Positions 18,233-26,075 of a DNA stretch of 39,643 nt are shown here, piece after piece. Source of the DNA: Chloroflexota bacterium (GTDB taxonomy: Bacteria; Chloroflexota; Anaerolineae; B4-G1; SLSP01); NCBI GenBank assembly GCA_029555965.1, contig JAKQHY010000140.1:1-39643 (forward strand). The letters are read 5' to 3'. Numbering within the stretch: the stretch's first letter is position 1; each line of letters starts with the position of its first letter. The position numbers were made by a program, and so were the translations under genes. The notes below the pieces were generated by a model. The model worked only from the letters and a program-made list of their open reading frames with translations. It was not told the origin of the DNA and searched no databases.

Positions 18233-18864
18233 TTGGCCCTCCCGGAGTCACGCTCTGACTTTGCCACGCCAGGGCCTACCGGACCATCGAAGGGAGCGTT
18301 CCAGCGGGTCGCCAGCACACCGTCCAGCAGCAGGGTCAGCGGGGGATGATCGGCGATATCGTCATAGTAGTAAGGCAACACAATCCGTCCTTTCTGGTTG
18401 ATGATGAAGATGCCCGACATCTGCATGGCATCCTGCCCGGCGGGCGGCGTCTCCAGATAATAGCCTTTCTGCTTCGCCCGTGCGACAGCCTGCCAGACCC
18501 GGCGATTCAGGACTGTTTGGAACACATTGCCACGTTCCAACCCATACGCCTGGTAGGCCTTGCGCTCTGGGTCCGCCAGTACCAGCAAACCGGGCGCAAA
18601 GGTCTTGGCAAAATCGCCGGTCATTTGCGGGGTTCCCTGCGTGATGACGGCGATTGCCAGACCGGCGGTTTCGATGCGTTCCTTGCCGGCCACCAGTTCG
18701 CTCAGCATCTCCTTGCACTGGGTGCAACCGAAATGCCGGGTGAAGGCCAGCAGCAACGGCTTTTCCGCCCACAGGCTGGAAAGCTGCACCGGCTCCCCGG
18801 CAGGGGTGAGGACCGTCAGGTCGGGCGCAGCCTGGTTAAAATTAAGGTGTGACTTCTTGGTCAT
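18229..18864 (-). CDS. AhpC/TSA-family (AhpC-TSA_2-like) thioredoxin-fold protein
   Basis: I chose the ATG at 18864 (MTKKSHLNF) because AGGAG lies four bases upstream (869-873) and the strong promoter at 18914-18941 leaves a short leader; an in-frame start at 18912 would overlap the promoter. The 211-residue product has a redoxin fold with the motif FTRHFGCTQCKEML. Cys47 and Cys50 form a CxxC pair, as in the AhpC-TSA_2/peroxiredoxin-like-2 group. A redox role, thiol peroxidase or disulfide exchange, is expected from the family. It has no signal peptide, so it is probably cytosolic. It is the first gene of an operon with an ABC exporter, an unusual partnership. Confidence 0.88.
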   Translation of the reverse strand: MTKKSHLNFNQAAPDLTVLTPAGEPVQLSSLWAEKPLLLAFTRHFGCTQCKEMLSELVAGKERIETAGLAIAVITQGTPQMTGDFAKTFAPGLLVLADPERKAYQAYGLERGNVFQTVLNRRVWQAVARAKQKGYYLETPPAGQDAMQMSGIFIINQKGRIVLPYYYDDIADHPPLTLLLDGVLATRWNAPFDGPVGPGVAKSERDSGRAK

Positions 18865-18913
18865 AGGTCTCCTGAAAAAAGGCGATTTTTGCTGGGTGCA
18901 AAGATACGGCATC

Positions 18914-18941
18914 AGTATAGGAAATTTGCAGATTTAGTCAA
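18914..18941 (-). promoter_or_regulatory. Sigma70-type promoter of the thioredoxin-fold/ABC operon
   Basis: On the minus strand TTGACT (941-936) and TATACT (919-914) are separated by 16 bases. This places transcription start near 18907, about 43 bases before the ATG at 18864. Both boxes are close to consensus. Confidence 0.75.
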
Positions 18942-19222
18942 CTCGAAATTGGTCGGGGCATTCGCAGTAAAGCGAGCGTGGTGAGGCGCAAGTGCAGTAA
19001 GTTGGCAGTCAGTTCAATGCAATCTATCTGAGTCACGTTTTTACGTCCGCCAAGGGATGCGACCAGGTCTTCGCGCGCGGGTCGCGCCGGTTCACCGGCA
19101 GCGTGGACAGGGCTTAGGTCTCGATCTACAGAGGGTTTCTCGTATGCGTTTTTTTGAACTGGAGAAGTCACAACTGTGCGCCCAGAGGTTGGGTCACTGA
19201 CCCCGACGTTTTCCCTACCGGC
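18942..19222. other. Gene-free stretch between tRNA-Val and the ABC operon
   Basis: A 107-codon minus-strand frame (19261 to 18938) crosses this region but has no ribosome-binding site, overlaps the hairpins downstream of the tRNA and the operon promoter, and matches no family I know. A 13-base palindrome, GGGTCA-C-TGACCC, lies at 19191-19203. I see no other feature here; decayed mobile DNA next to the tRNA is possible. Confidence 0.4.
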
Positions 19223-19257
19223 GACCTCACGGATAGAGGATTTGTGTATCCGTGCGC
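19223..19257 (-). repeat. Partial copy of the tRNA-Val anticodon arm
   Basis: On the plus strand GACCTCACGGAT (19223-19234) and CCGTGCGC (19250-19257) repeat exactly the bases flanking the tRNA anticodon loop (19301-19312 and 19318-19325). The five bases between them in the tRNA are replaced by 15. The copy forms a CACGGATA/TATCCGTG hairpin (19228-19235 with 19247-19254). A second small hairpin, CCCACC-CCC-GGTGGG on the minus strand, lies between it and the tRNA (19257-19271). Confidence 0.6.
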
Positions 19258-19275
19258 CCACCGGGGGTGGGAAAA

Positions 19276-19349
<74 letters not shown>

Positions 19350-19361
19350 ACTACGACTTTG

Positions 19362-19389
19362 ATTATAGCACAAGCGATGAAAAATGCAA
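19362..19389 (-). promoter_or_regulatory. Promoter of tRNA-Val
   Basis: On the minus strand TTGCAT (389-384), a 16-base spacer and TATAAT (367-362), preceded by TG as in extended -10 promoters, lie directly before the tRNA. The start would fall about 5-7 bases before the mature 5' end. The -35 box overlaps the terminator stem of the upstream gene. Confidence 0.8.
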
Positions 19390-19426
19390 CGGATTCAACG
19401 AGTTTGCTTCCTGTTGAATCCGTTGC
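19386..19426 (-). terminator. Rho-independent terminator of the DUF3048 gene
   Basis: A perfect 14-bp stem, GCAACGGATTCAAC with GTTGAATCCGTTGC, encloses a 13-base loop. On the minus strand it is followed by ATTTTT. It starts about ten bases after the DUF3048 stop codon. Nearly the same stem sequence is used after upp at 34068-34119. Confidence 0.75.
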
Positions 19427-19435
19427 ATCCGTTGA

Positions 19436-20656
19436 CTATCTCCCTGCTGAGACGATGCCTTCTGGCGTGAAACGCAATTGGCCCTCCGCAATGTCCGCCC
19501 GCTGCGTTCCCAGCGGGACGAGCTGGAACCAGGTATTGCCCGGTTTCAGCGGCAGGGCGCGGCCTTGCCCATCGTTGAAGGTGAGCATGGCCTCGGGATC
19601 GTACCGCTCCCAAAAGCCGGAGAACACTTGCCCGTCACGGAAAACCAGGGCCGGCCCGTACCCCCAAATCTGGATTTCGATGGACATGTGCCCGCCGCCC
19701 CAGGTGTCCTCCAGAATGTCCGTCTCGATGTGGTTCGCATACACCAGCACGACGTTGGCAAAATTCAGCCGCTCGCCGGTCAGGTAGTCCGTCTGATCCA
19801 CGCCGGCCGTCGCGCGCAGCCAGCGATTGGTTGTCGCGTCGTAAGTCCACTCGGCGGTGCAGGTGCCGGGCAGGTAGTTGACCTCAAAGTAGCTGACCGA
19901 CGTTCCGCCGGACGGCGGCGTCTCATTGAACGCCATAAAAGCCGGATAGTCCGGCCGTTGATTGATGCCCCGCTCCGTCGCCAGTTGGCGCAATACGGTG
20001 GGATCACTGAACAAGGTGTGCTCAAACGCTTTCCCTTCCTGCGGGACGCGGTAGAAGTACGGCTCGCCCATCCCAAAATCCGGCGCGGCGATCTGGTTGG
20101 GAAACAGCGGAGAGCTGCGAATGCGGTTTTTCACGCCCGCGCTGGAGCCGGAATAGCCGAGCAACGCTTTGTACATCTTCGGGATTTCCAGGTCAATCAG
20201 CCGCCCGCTGCGCACCGATCCCACGCGCTCCGGTTCGTTGGCGTAGAACACAGTAGTGAAGCGCGTGATGCCGCCCTCGGCAAAGTGCTCGAATACCAGA
20301 TCCGCCAGATTCAGACCCGATTGAGGCCGCACTTCGGGGGAGTTCGAGACTTTGATGGCGATGGGGATGCGATCCAGCTTCGCCACATCGTCCACTTTGA
20401 GACCGGTCAAGGGATTCACATCCGGTGGAAAGGGGGTGACAATGGCCGGATCGACGGTGGGCGAGGGGGCTGCCGTGGGTGTAGCGGTGGGCTGCGGCTT
20501 TGGCGTCGGTGGAACCGGCGTCGCGGTGGCTTGCGGCGGCGGCGTGCGCGTCGGCGTCGCGGTGGCCTCTGGTTCCGCCCCACCGCAGCCGGTCAGTAAC
20601 AGGAAAGCCATGAGCAGTAATGCGATTAAAGTTGATAAAGGTTTTAAATTATCCAT
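19436..20656 (-). CDS. DUF3048 (YerB-like) lipoprotein
   Basis: The 406-residue product starts with a lipoprotein signal peptide whose lipobox LLTGC puts the lipidated cysteine at residue 24. A Thr/Pro/Ala-rich linker follows (about 30-75), then the two halves of a DUF3048 domain to the C-terminus, with recognisable stretches such as NPLTGLKVDD, RPQSGLNLADLVFEH, RVGSVRSGRLIDLEI and a late PGNTWFQLVP. The family includes Bacillus YerB; its biochemical role is not established as far as I know. It should sit on the outer face of the membrane. GGGAGGA just upstream of the ATG supports the start. It lies downstream of the GNAT gene with a 76-bp gap holding a hairpin, and ends in a strong terminator. 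Confidence 0.9.
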   Translation of the reverse strand: MDNLKPLSTLIALLLMAFLLLTGCGGAEPEATATPTRTPPPQATATPVPPTPKPQPTATPTAAPSPTVDPAIVTPFPPDVNPLTGLKVDDVAKLDRIPIAIKVSNSPEVRPQSGLNLADLVFEHFAEGGITRFTTVFYANEPERVGSVRSGRLIDLEIPKMYKALLGYSGSSAGVKNRIRSSPLFPNQIAAPDFGMGEPYFYRVPQEGKAFEHTLFSDPTVLRQLATERGINQRPDYPAFMAFNETPPSGGTSVSYFEVNYLPGTCTAEWTYDATTNRWLRATAGVDQTDYLTGERLNFANVVLVYANHIETDILEDTWGGGHMSIEIQIWGYGPALVFRDGQVFSGFWERYDPEAMLTFNDGQGRALPLKPGNTWFQLVPLGTQRADIAEGQLRFTPEGIVSAGR

Positions 20657-20698
20657 AGATCCTCCCTCAGAAAATGGGCCGCGAGAGCGGCGAATGTC

Positions 20699-20726
20699 AG
20701 AGGTGGGTTGCGCCTAAGCCACCTCT
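20699..20726 (-). terminator. Hairpin after the GNAT gene
   Basis: AGAGGTGG (20699-20706) and CCACCTCT (20719-20726) form an 8-bp stem, extendable past one mismatch, seven bases after the GNAT stop codon. No T-run follows, so it may be an attenuating hairpin or a non-canonical terminator. Confidence 0.4.
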
Positions 20727-20732
20727 CTCTGT

Positions 20733-21173
20733 TTACTCCAATTCTTTAAGTAACGCGTATTGTGTTTTGATGACCGTGTAGCCCAGGCTTTCGTAAAATT
20801 CGCGGGCGCCTTCACGGGTCACATTACTCTTGATGTAGACTGCCTCACATCCGTGGGCGCGGCCCCAGACTTCGGCGTGCAACATCAAGATGCGCCCAAT
20901 GCCTTGCCGCCGATGGGCGCTGTCTACCACCAATCCGCCGACCATCGCCACCGGATTGGTCAGCAGGTTGCGATCGACATACAAATGCATCCAGGCCACT
21001 ACATCGCCCTGCCCCCCCGTCGCTACCCAGATCGCATCGTTCGCCTGTTGCAACAGTTCGGCCAATCGCCAGGCCATATCCGCTTCAGTTGTTGGATATC
21101 CTAACTGCGCCGCCAGCCATGCGAGCTGTGAAGCATCGTCTAATGTCGCTAAACGAATGGTTATATCACTCAT
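20733..21173 (-). CDS. GNAT-family N-acetyltransferase
   Basis: This is a 146-residue single-domain GNAT protein. Motif A for acetyl-CoA binding is MVGGLVVDSAHRRQGIGRILM, with the R/Q-x-x-G-x-G loop RRQGIG. It is followed by the motif B stretch GAREFYESLGYTVIKTQYALLKEL, typical of small GNATs. The substrate cannot be told from sequence. AGGAGG a few bases before the ATG and a TTGAGA-16-TATAGT promoter at 21209-21236 support the start. It is transcribed leftward, with the DUF3048 gene downstream. Confidence 0.92.
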   Translation of the reverse strand: MSDITIRLATLDDASQLAWLAAQLGYPTTEADMAWRLAELLQQANDAIWVATGGQGDVVAWMHLYVDRNLLTNPVAMVGGLVVDSAHRRQGIGRILMLHAEVWGRAHGCEAVYIKSNVTREGAREFYESLGYTVIKTQYALLKELE

Positions 21174-21208
21174 CGCTCCCCTCCTTCATTAAAGATAAGC
21201 TACCCTCT

Positions 21209-21236
21209 ACTATACCAGACACGCGCAACTTCTCAA
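21209..21236 (-). promoter_or_regulatory. Promoter of the GNAT gene
   Basis: On the minus strand TTGAGA (236-231) and TATAGT (214-209) are 16 bases apart. Transcription would start near 21202, about 29 bases before the ATG. Confidence 0.65.
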
Positions 21237-21281
21237 CTATCCCGCAAATGGAGCGGGTAAAACTCCGTTCCATCCATGACC

Positions 21282-21459
21282 TTAGACTCTATCCGAAAAT
21301 TCGTTTTGGTCCGCGATTTGCGCCTAAAGGCGCAGTTTGAAGGGTGTTTTTCGTCGGCGGGTTACGCCCGCCGACGAAAAATACCTTCCTGAAAGCGGCT
21401 TTAGCCGCAAGGTTCGGCCTGGCGGTGCATCGTCGCCATAATTTTCGGATAGGTTCTTA
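21282..21459. repeat. Complete MITE-like palindromic element (178 bp)
   Basis: The terminal inverted repeats at 21282-21300 and 21441-21459 match at 16 of 19 positions and share the core CTATCCGAAAAT. Inside are a large stem, CGTCGGCGGG with CCCGCCGACG, flanked by T/A runs, and two smaller hairpins, TGCGCC-TAAA-GGCGCA and GCGGC-TTTA-GCCGC. TA dinucleotides lie at both ends (21283-21284 and 21458-21459), consistent with a Tc1/IS630-type target duplication. No coding capacity is seen. A diverged copy is at 135-257 in the opposite orientation. Confidence 0.8.
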
Positions 21460-22995
21460 TTGAATTCCCAAGATGTACCGCAGCGCCAGCGCGTGAGTCA
21501 GTTGTTCCACCGGCGCACGGTCATCGGTGAAAACCAGGGCGGATGCGGACGGCATCCGTAGGTTGTCCCGCGCGGACTCCGTTACCTGCCGCAGCCGCGC
21601 GTCGGTCAGGCCGGGCAGGTTGGCAGAGAGATTCTGCGGCGTGGTGTCCTGCACGGTGGCGACGACGATGGCATTGAGGCTCTCCGGCACGGCGATGACG
21701 TGGACGGACGGGTACACCTGCCGCATCGTGGCGACCATGGCGTTCACCAGCCGCCAATCGTCGGGCGCGCCGCCCACGCCCGGCGTGTGCCCCACGTTGA
21801 TGGCGACCACGCCCTCCGCCGTGAGATGCTCCCGCACCTGTTGGAAGAACTCCACCGTCGTCAGATGCCAGGGGATGTAAGGCAGCCGGTACGCATCCAC
21901 GGCGACCACGTCATACTGTTTTGTCGTTTGCAGCAGGTACGTACGCCCGTCGGCAATGTGGACGGTGAGGTTAGGCTGCGTCATCCCAAAATACTCGCGC
22001 CCCACCTGGACGATGGCCGGGTCAATTTCGACGCCGTCTATGGGGATTGGGCCGTACACGGCGGTGTATTGGGTGGGACTGGTGCCGGCCGCCAATCCAA
22101 TGACCAACATACTATCTACCTGCTTCGGCAAATGGGGCGCGGGGTTGAAGTAGGGGGCGATCAGGTAGTAATCCCACGGACCGCCGGTGAGGATTTCATC
22201 CCCCGGTTGGAACACAGAATGGATCCCCTGACCCTCGTTGAGCAGCAAATGGCGCGCGCCGCGGGCGTATTCGACGACCTGGATGAAGTTATAGGTGGAT
22301 TCTGTCTCGTAGATCAGACCGGTCTGCGGCTTGATCGTCCCCGGATTGAGCGCGAACAGCGCGCCGAGCACGAGCAGCATCCACGCCAGCCGCCAGAAAC
22401 GTTTCCGGTCCGCAGCCCACAGGCCCCATAGCCCGGTCGCTGCTGCGAGGAGCGCCAACGTGAAGAACGTGCGCCGCGTCCCCAGATTGGGAATGAGCGC
22501 CAGGTTGGGCAGGAATGTCCCGATGAAACTGCCCAGCGTCGAGACCGCGTAGATGCGGCCGGACATCCCCCCCGCCGCCGCTACGTCGTTCAGCGAGAGG
22601 CGGATGACGAAGGGCGACACGCACGCCAGCAACGTCACCGGTGCGGCGAACAGGATCAGGATGACGACAAACGGCCCGGCGAGCAGTCCCAGGTTCCAGG
22701 CTAACATCCCTTGCGCGGCCACCCGCAGCAGGGGGCGCGCCGCCAGGGGGATCACGGCGATGGTCGCGCCGGCGGCGACCAGGAGCGTGTACAGCGTCGC
22801 GGCGCACGGCGCGCGGTCGGCCCAGCGCCCGCCGATGACGTAGCCGACCGACAGGTACAGCAGAATCAGGCCGATGATGGCCGACCACACCACCTCGGTT
22901 GTGCCGAAAGCGGGGGCCAGCAGGCGCGCGGCGGCCAGCTCCAGGGCCAGGGAAATCATCCCCCCTGCGAAAGCGGTAAAATAAAGGCGTTTCAT
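21457..22995 (-). CDS. Membrane-fused spermidine synthase-like protein
   Basis: The 512-residue product has an N-terminal half of about eight hydrophobic helices (1-220), starting YFTAFAGGMISLALELAAARLLAP, the usual opening of fused MFS/spermidine-synthase proteins. A Rossmann methyltransferase-like domain follows (about 230-480). The nucleotide-binding loop reads VIGLAAGTSPTQ instead of the GGGxG of true polyamine synthases, while VEIDP, IADGRTYL and VVAVDAYRLPYIPWHLTTVEFF are kept. Polyamine synthesis is therefore doubtful; an aminopropyl- or methyltransferase-like role is open. It starts five bases after the kinase gene upstream, with AAGGA just before the ATG. Its TAA stop lies inside the terminal repeat of the adjacent MITE. 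Confidence 0.88.
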   Translation of the reverse strand: MKRLYFTAFAGGMISLALELAAARLLAPAFGTTEVVWSAIIGLILLYLSVGYVIGGRWADRAPCAATLYTLLVAAGATIAVIPLAARPLLRVAAQGMLAWNLGLLAGPFVVILILFAAPVTLLACVSPFVIRLSLNDVAAAGGMSGRIYAVSTLGSFIGTFLPNLALIPNLGTRRTFFTLALLAAATGLWGLWAADRKRFWRLAWMLLVLGALFALNPGTIKPQTGLIYETESTYNFIQVVEYARGARHLLLNEGQGIHSVFQPGDEILTGGPWDYYLIAPYFNPAPHLPKQVDSMLVIGLAAGTSPTQYTAVYGPIPIDGVEIDPAIVQVGREYFGMTQPNLTVHIADGRTYLLQTTKQYDVVAVDAYRLPYIPWHLTTVEFFQQVREHLTAEGVVAINVGHTPGVGGAPDDWRLVNAMVATMRQVYPSVHVIAVPESLNAIVVATVQDTTPQNLSANLPGLTDARLRQVTESARDNLRMPSASALVFTDDRAPVEQLTHALALRYILGIQ

Positions 22996-23000
22996 ATTCC

Positions 23001-26000
23001 TTAGGACTCCTCCAACGCCGCCACAGATTTGCCTGACTCGAAGGACAGTGTGAAGGTAAACGTCGCGCCGCGACCCGGCTCACTTTCTACCCACAAGCGC
23101 TCATGGTGCGCTTCCAATACCATCTTGCAAAAGGCCAGTCCCAACCCGCTCCCGTGCCCTTCTTGCAGGCCGGTGACAAACTTCTGGAAAATTCTTTCGC
23201 GGATTTCTATCGGAATCCCTGGCCCGGTGTCACGGATGGCGATTTGAACTTTATCCATGTCAACCAATGGTTGCCCCGTCAATTGTACAGACCCACCCGC
23301 CGGGGTGAACTTGAGGGCGTTGCCGATCAGGTTTTGTAGCACCCGTCCAATCAGCTGGGGATCGCCCCATACCGCCGGCAGGTCGCTGCCAATGGCGCTC
23401 GTCAACTGAATGTTCTTCTCTTGCGCCAGCGGCGACTGCAACTCTATGATGTTGGCGACTAATTCCGCCAGGGCAATGGACCCCATGGCGAGCGGCATCC
23501 GGCCACTTTCCAGGCGGCTGATGTCCAAAATAGCGTTGACCATCTCCAATAATTGTGCCGTGCTGCGTTGCGCAATTTCCAACAAACTGCGGTAATTGGC
23601 GGGAATAGTGTGTTGTAACTGCCGGTTCAGCAGCCAAATGGAGCTGTGGATGCTGGTCAGCGGGTTGCGCAGATCATGCACCATGGTGTGCGTCAAATCC
23701 TCGCGCATCCGGGCGATCTGGCGTTCTTCGGTCACATCGTGCAAGATGATGAGCCGCCCCAATGAGCGCGTTTCATCCTGCACGGCCAGGCTTGCCCAGT
23801 GGATAATGCGTCCTTGAATGGGATATTCCCCTGCGCTGGCTTCGGTATGCCCCTCGCGCAGGCGTTTCAGCTCGGTTAACGTTGCCTGGACCGCCTCCGG
23901 CGCGTAATCACGCAGTATGTGCAGCGCCTCCATCGTTGACCGTTGAATCCAGCGTTCGGGATCGTTCCCCAATCCCAGATAGAGCGCCGCCGTCTGGCTC
24001 ATCACCAGCACCCGGTTGTCGTTGCCAATCAGAATGATGCCATCCTGGCTGGCCTGCACCAGCGCCGCCAGGCGCCGCTGCTCGGTGCTGACGCTCTCGT
24101 AGAGCTGGGCGTTGCGCAGCACCAGAGTGATGATGTTGCTGAGGGAGTTGGCTAACAGGCGCGCGTCGCCGGCAAAGGCCGCTTCTTGATCCGAGGCAAA
24201 TAGGAGCAGACGTGGGGGGGTGCTTTTTAAGGGCGCCAGCAAGACACTTGGAAATGCGTCGCTCTGGATGGCCTCTATCGTTAGCTGGGCGTGCGGGAGG
24301 TAAAGCTGCACGTTGTAGGGCGCGTTTTCTTCCGATATGCACTGCGTGTTGACACAGTGGCGTAGCAATTCCTCCGCGAGGGGGCCGGCCATTGCCTCGA
24401 TTTGAAAATGCGTTTCTGTCTGGGGCGTCAGAATGGCGAGCACCGGCCAATGGGTGAATCGCGATATCGCTGCTACTGATTCAACGATGGCCTGCTGCAC
24501 CGGCATAGGGTGTTGGAGGGCGTGAAGAATTTCAAACAGGGTGGTTTGTTGTTCGGCTACCACCCGCTGCCCTTCGAAAATTAAAGCGTTGCCCAGGGCC
24601 AGGCCCATCTGACGGATAGCGACTTCCATCAACGCAACATCCGCCGCAGTGAAGTGCTGCGGGGTGGGGTGCGTCAATAACAACTCCCCCAGCAGGCCCT
24701 GCCCATATAGAATGGGCGCGCCCAGCGCGGCGCCGCAGGGGGGCCGGGTTGTTGCCGGGAGGGTGTCTCCCTGGAGCGCATCGGCCAGAAGCACTTTTTT
24801 CTCCAGCAGCACCCGCGTCGCAAAATTTGCCAGGACCGGCATATCCTCCGGCAAGGTACTGTGGATAAATTCCTTTTGCCCGGTGATCAACGCAATCCGC
24901 CCGGCGGTAGCGCGGGTGATGGATTGGGCGACTTCGAGGGTGTTGCGCAGGGTATCTTCCAAAATCGGGCTGACGGTGGTGACGCGCGCCACTTCCAGGA
25001 GTTGTTTGACCCGGTAGATCTGTTCCTCCAGCGAGGTTTCAAGTTGGACCCGATCATTAATATCATGTAACACAATGATGCGCCCCAGTGACCGCCGGCG
25101 ATAATCGAGCAAGGGGGAGACGCGTACGTCGAACCAATGATGCGCCCCGTCCAATTCGAGCGCAATTTCTGAGGAGGCCGGCGGCGCGGCTTGGGACATT
25201 GCCCAGGGCTGGAGTTGGGGCTGAAGTTCGGCTAATGACCGTCCCAACAGTTCGCCGGTCACGGAGCCGAGCAAGCGGCGCGCCGCCGGATTAATGTCCA
25301 CGATGCGCCCCCTTTGATCCAGGGCCACCATCCCCTCTTGCACACTGTCCACCATCGTTGTGCGCGCTATGGGGGACAAATCCAACAGATGATACCGGAA
25401 CAATCCCCAGAAGGCCATCAGCCCCGCCGCGAAAAAGCCGAAGGGCGTCAAATCGGTCGGCGCGCGCACCAGATCGAGGATGGTCAGCGCGTTTGCTACC
25501 CAGGGGACAAAACTGCCGGTGAATAAAATCAAGGCCTGGCTGCGGTAAGGATAAGGGTAGGTAAGGGCGGCGCGCAGGAGGATACCCATCCCCAATAACA
25601 TCAGACCGTAAGCGTAGACGGTATGTATCCAGAAGCCCGGCCCATACACGGCAGACCAACTCTGGATGCCGCCGAAGGGAACGGTTTTGACCATGACCCA
25701 GATGAGATGATGGCGGCTGTTTGTCCACACGGTCAACGCCGTCACAATGGGGTGAATCAACAGCAGGGCGATATTGCGTCGCGTGAGCCAGTGGGTATCT
25801 AACTGGGTGAATTGTAACGCCAACACTAACCACAACAGCGGCGCAGTGACAATGCCGAGGTACTGCATTTGCGTCCAGAAGATTTTGCCCGGCACGTCCG
25901 CAACCGCGACCTCCAACCCTTGCATCGCGGCCCACCAGGCCAGCGTCAGCATTAAAGCGGCCATCGGGCGCGCCGACTTGGACTTTTCGTAACGCCATGA

Positions 26001-26075
26001 AATTCTGGCGACCCACAGAGCCATCATGGCGACGGCAAACAAGGCGTAGGCATAGAAATTAAACTGCCAGATCAT
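23001..26075 (-). CDS. Hybrid-sensor histidine kinase: 7TM, PAS, GAF, PAS, HisKA, HATPase
   Basis: I place the start at ATG 26075 (MIWQFNFYAYALF), which overlaps the ubiD-like stop by four bases; an in-frame upstream start would only add an unrelated Gly/Ala/Arg-rich stretch. The 1024-residue protein has seven N-terminal helices (about 1-225, HisKA_7TM type), a PAS domain (about 240-360), two GAF-like regions (about 375-680), a second PAS (about 690-780), the H-box MVHDLRNPLTS with His800, and an ATPase domain with NLIGNALKFTP (N box), DTGPGIP (G1) and GSGLGLAFCK (G2). All catalytic motifs are intact. No receiver domain is present and no regulator gene is adjacent on its 3' side. The partner may be the NarL-type regulator of the same operon, although HisKA kinases usually pair with OmpR/NtrC-type partners. 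Confidence 0.92.
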   Translation of the reverse strand: MIWQFNFYAYALFAVAMMALWVARISWRYEKSKSARPMAALMLTLAWWAAMQGLEVAVADVPGKIFWTQMQYLGIVTAPLLWLVLALQFTQLDTHWLTRRNIALLLIHPIVTALTVWTNSRHHLIWVMVKTVPFGGIQSWSAVYGPGFWIHTVYAYGLMLLGMGILLRAALTYPYPYRSQALILFTGSFVPWVANALTILDLVRAPTDLTPFGFFAAGLMAFWGLFRYHLLDLSPIARTTMVDSVQEGMVALDQRGRIVDINPAARRLLGSVTGELLGRSLAELQPQLQPWAMSQAAPPASSEIALELDGAHHWFDVRVSPLLDYRRRSLGRIIVLHDINDRVQLETSLEEQIYRVKQLLEVARVTTVSPILEDTLRNTLEVAQSITRATAGRIALITGQKEFIHSTLPEDMPVLANFATRVLLEKKVLLADALQGDTLPATTRPPCGAALGAPILYGQGLLGELLLTHPTPQHFTAADVALMEVAIRQMGLALGNALIFEGQRVVAEQQTTLFEILHALQHPMPVQQAIVESVAAISRFTHWPVLAILTPQTETHFQIEAMAGPLAEELLRHCVNTQCISEENAPYNVQLYLPHAQLTIEAIQSDAFPSVLLAPLKSTPPRLLLFASDQEAAFAGDARLLANSLSNIITLVLRNAQLYESVSTEQRRLAALVQASQDGIILIGNDNRVLVMSQTAALYLGLGNDPERWIQRSTMEALHILRDYAPEAVQATLTELKRLREGHTEASAGEYPIQGRIIHWASLAVQDETRSLGRLIILHDVTEERQIARMREDLTHTMVHDLRNPLTSIHSSIWLLNRQLQHTIPANYRSLLEIAQRSTAQLLEMVNAILDISRLESGRMPLAMGSIALAELVANIIELQSPLAQEKNIQLTSAIGSDLPAVWGDPQLIGRVLQNLIGNALKFTPAGGSVQLTGQPLVDMDKVQIAIRDTGPGIPIEIRERIFQKFVTGLQEGHGSGLGLAFCKMVLEAHHERLWVESEPGRGATFTFTLSFESGKSVAALEES

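Noticed and set aside
18938..19261. 107-codon minus-strand frame between tRNA-Val and the ABC operon
   Set aside because: It has no ribosome-binding site, overlaps the hairpins after the tRNA and the operon promoter, and has no recognisable family. It is kept only as part of a gene-free stretch.
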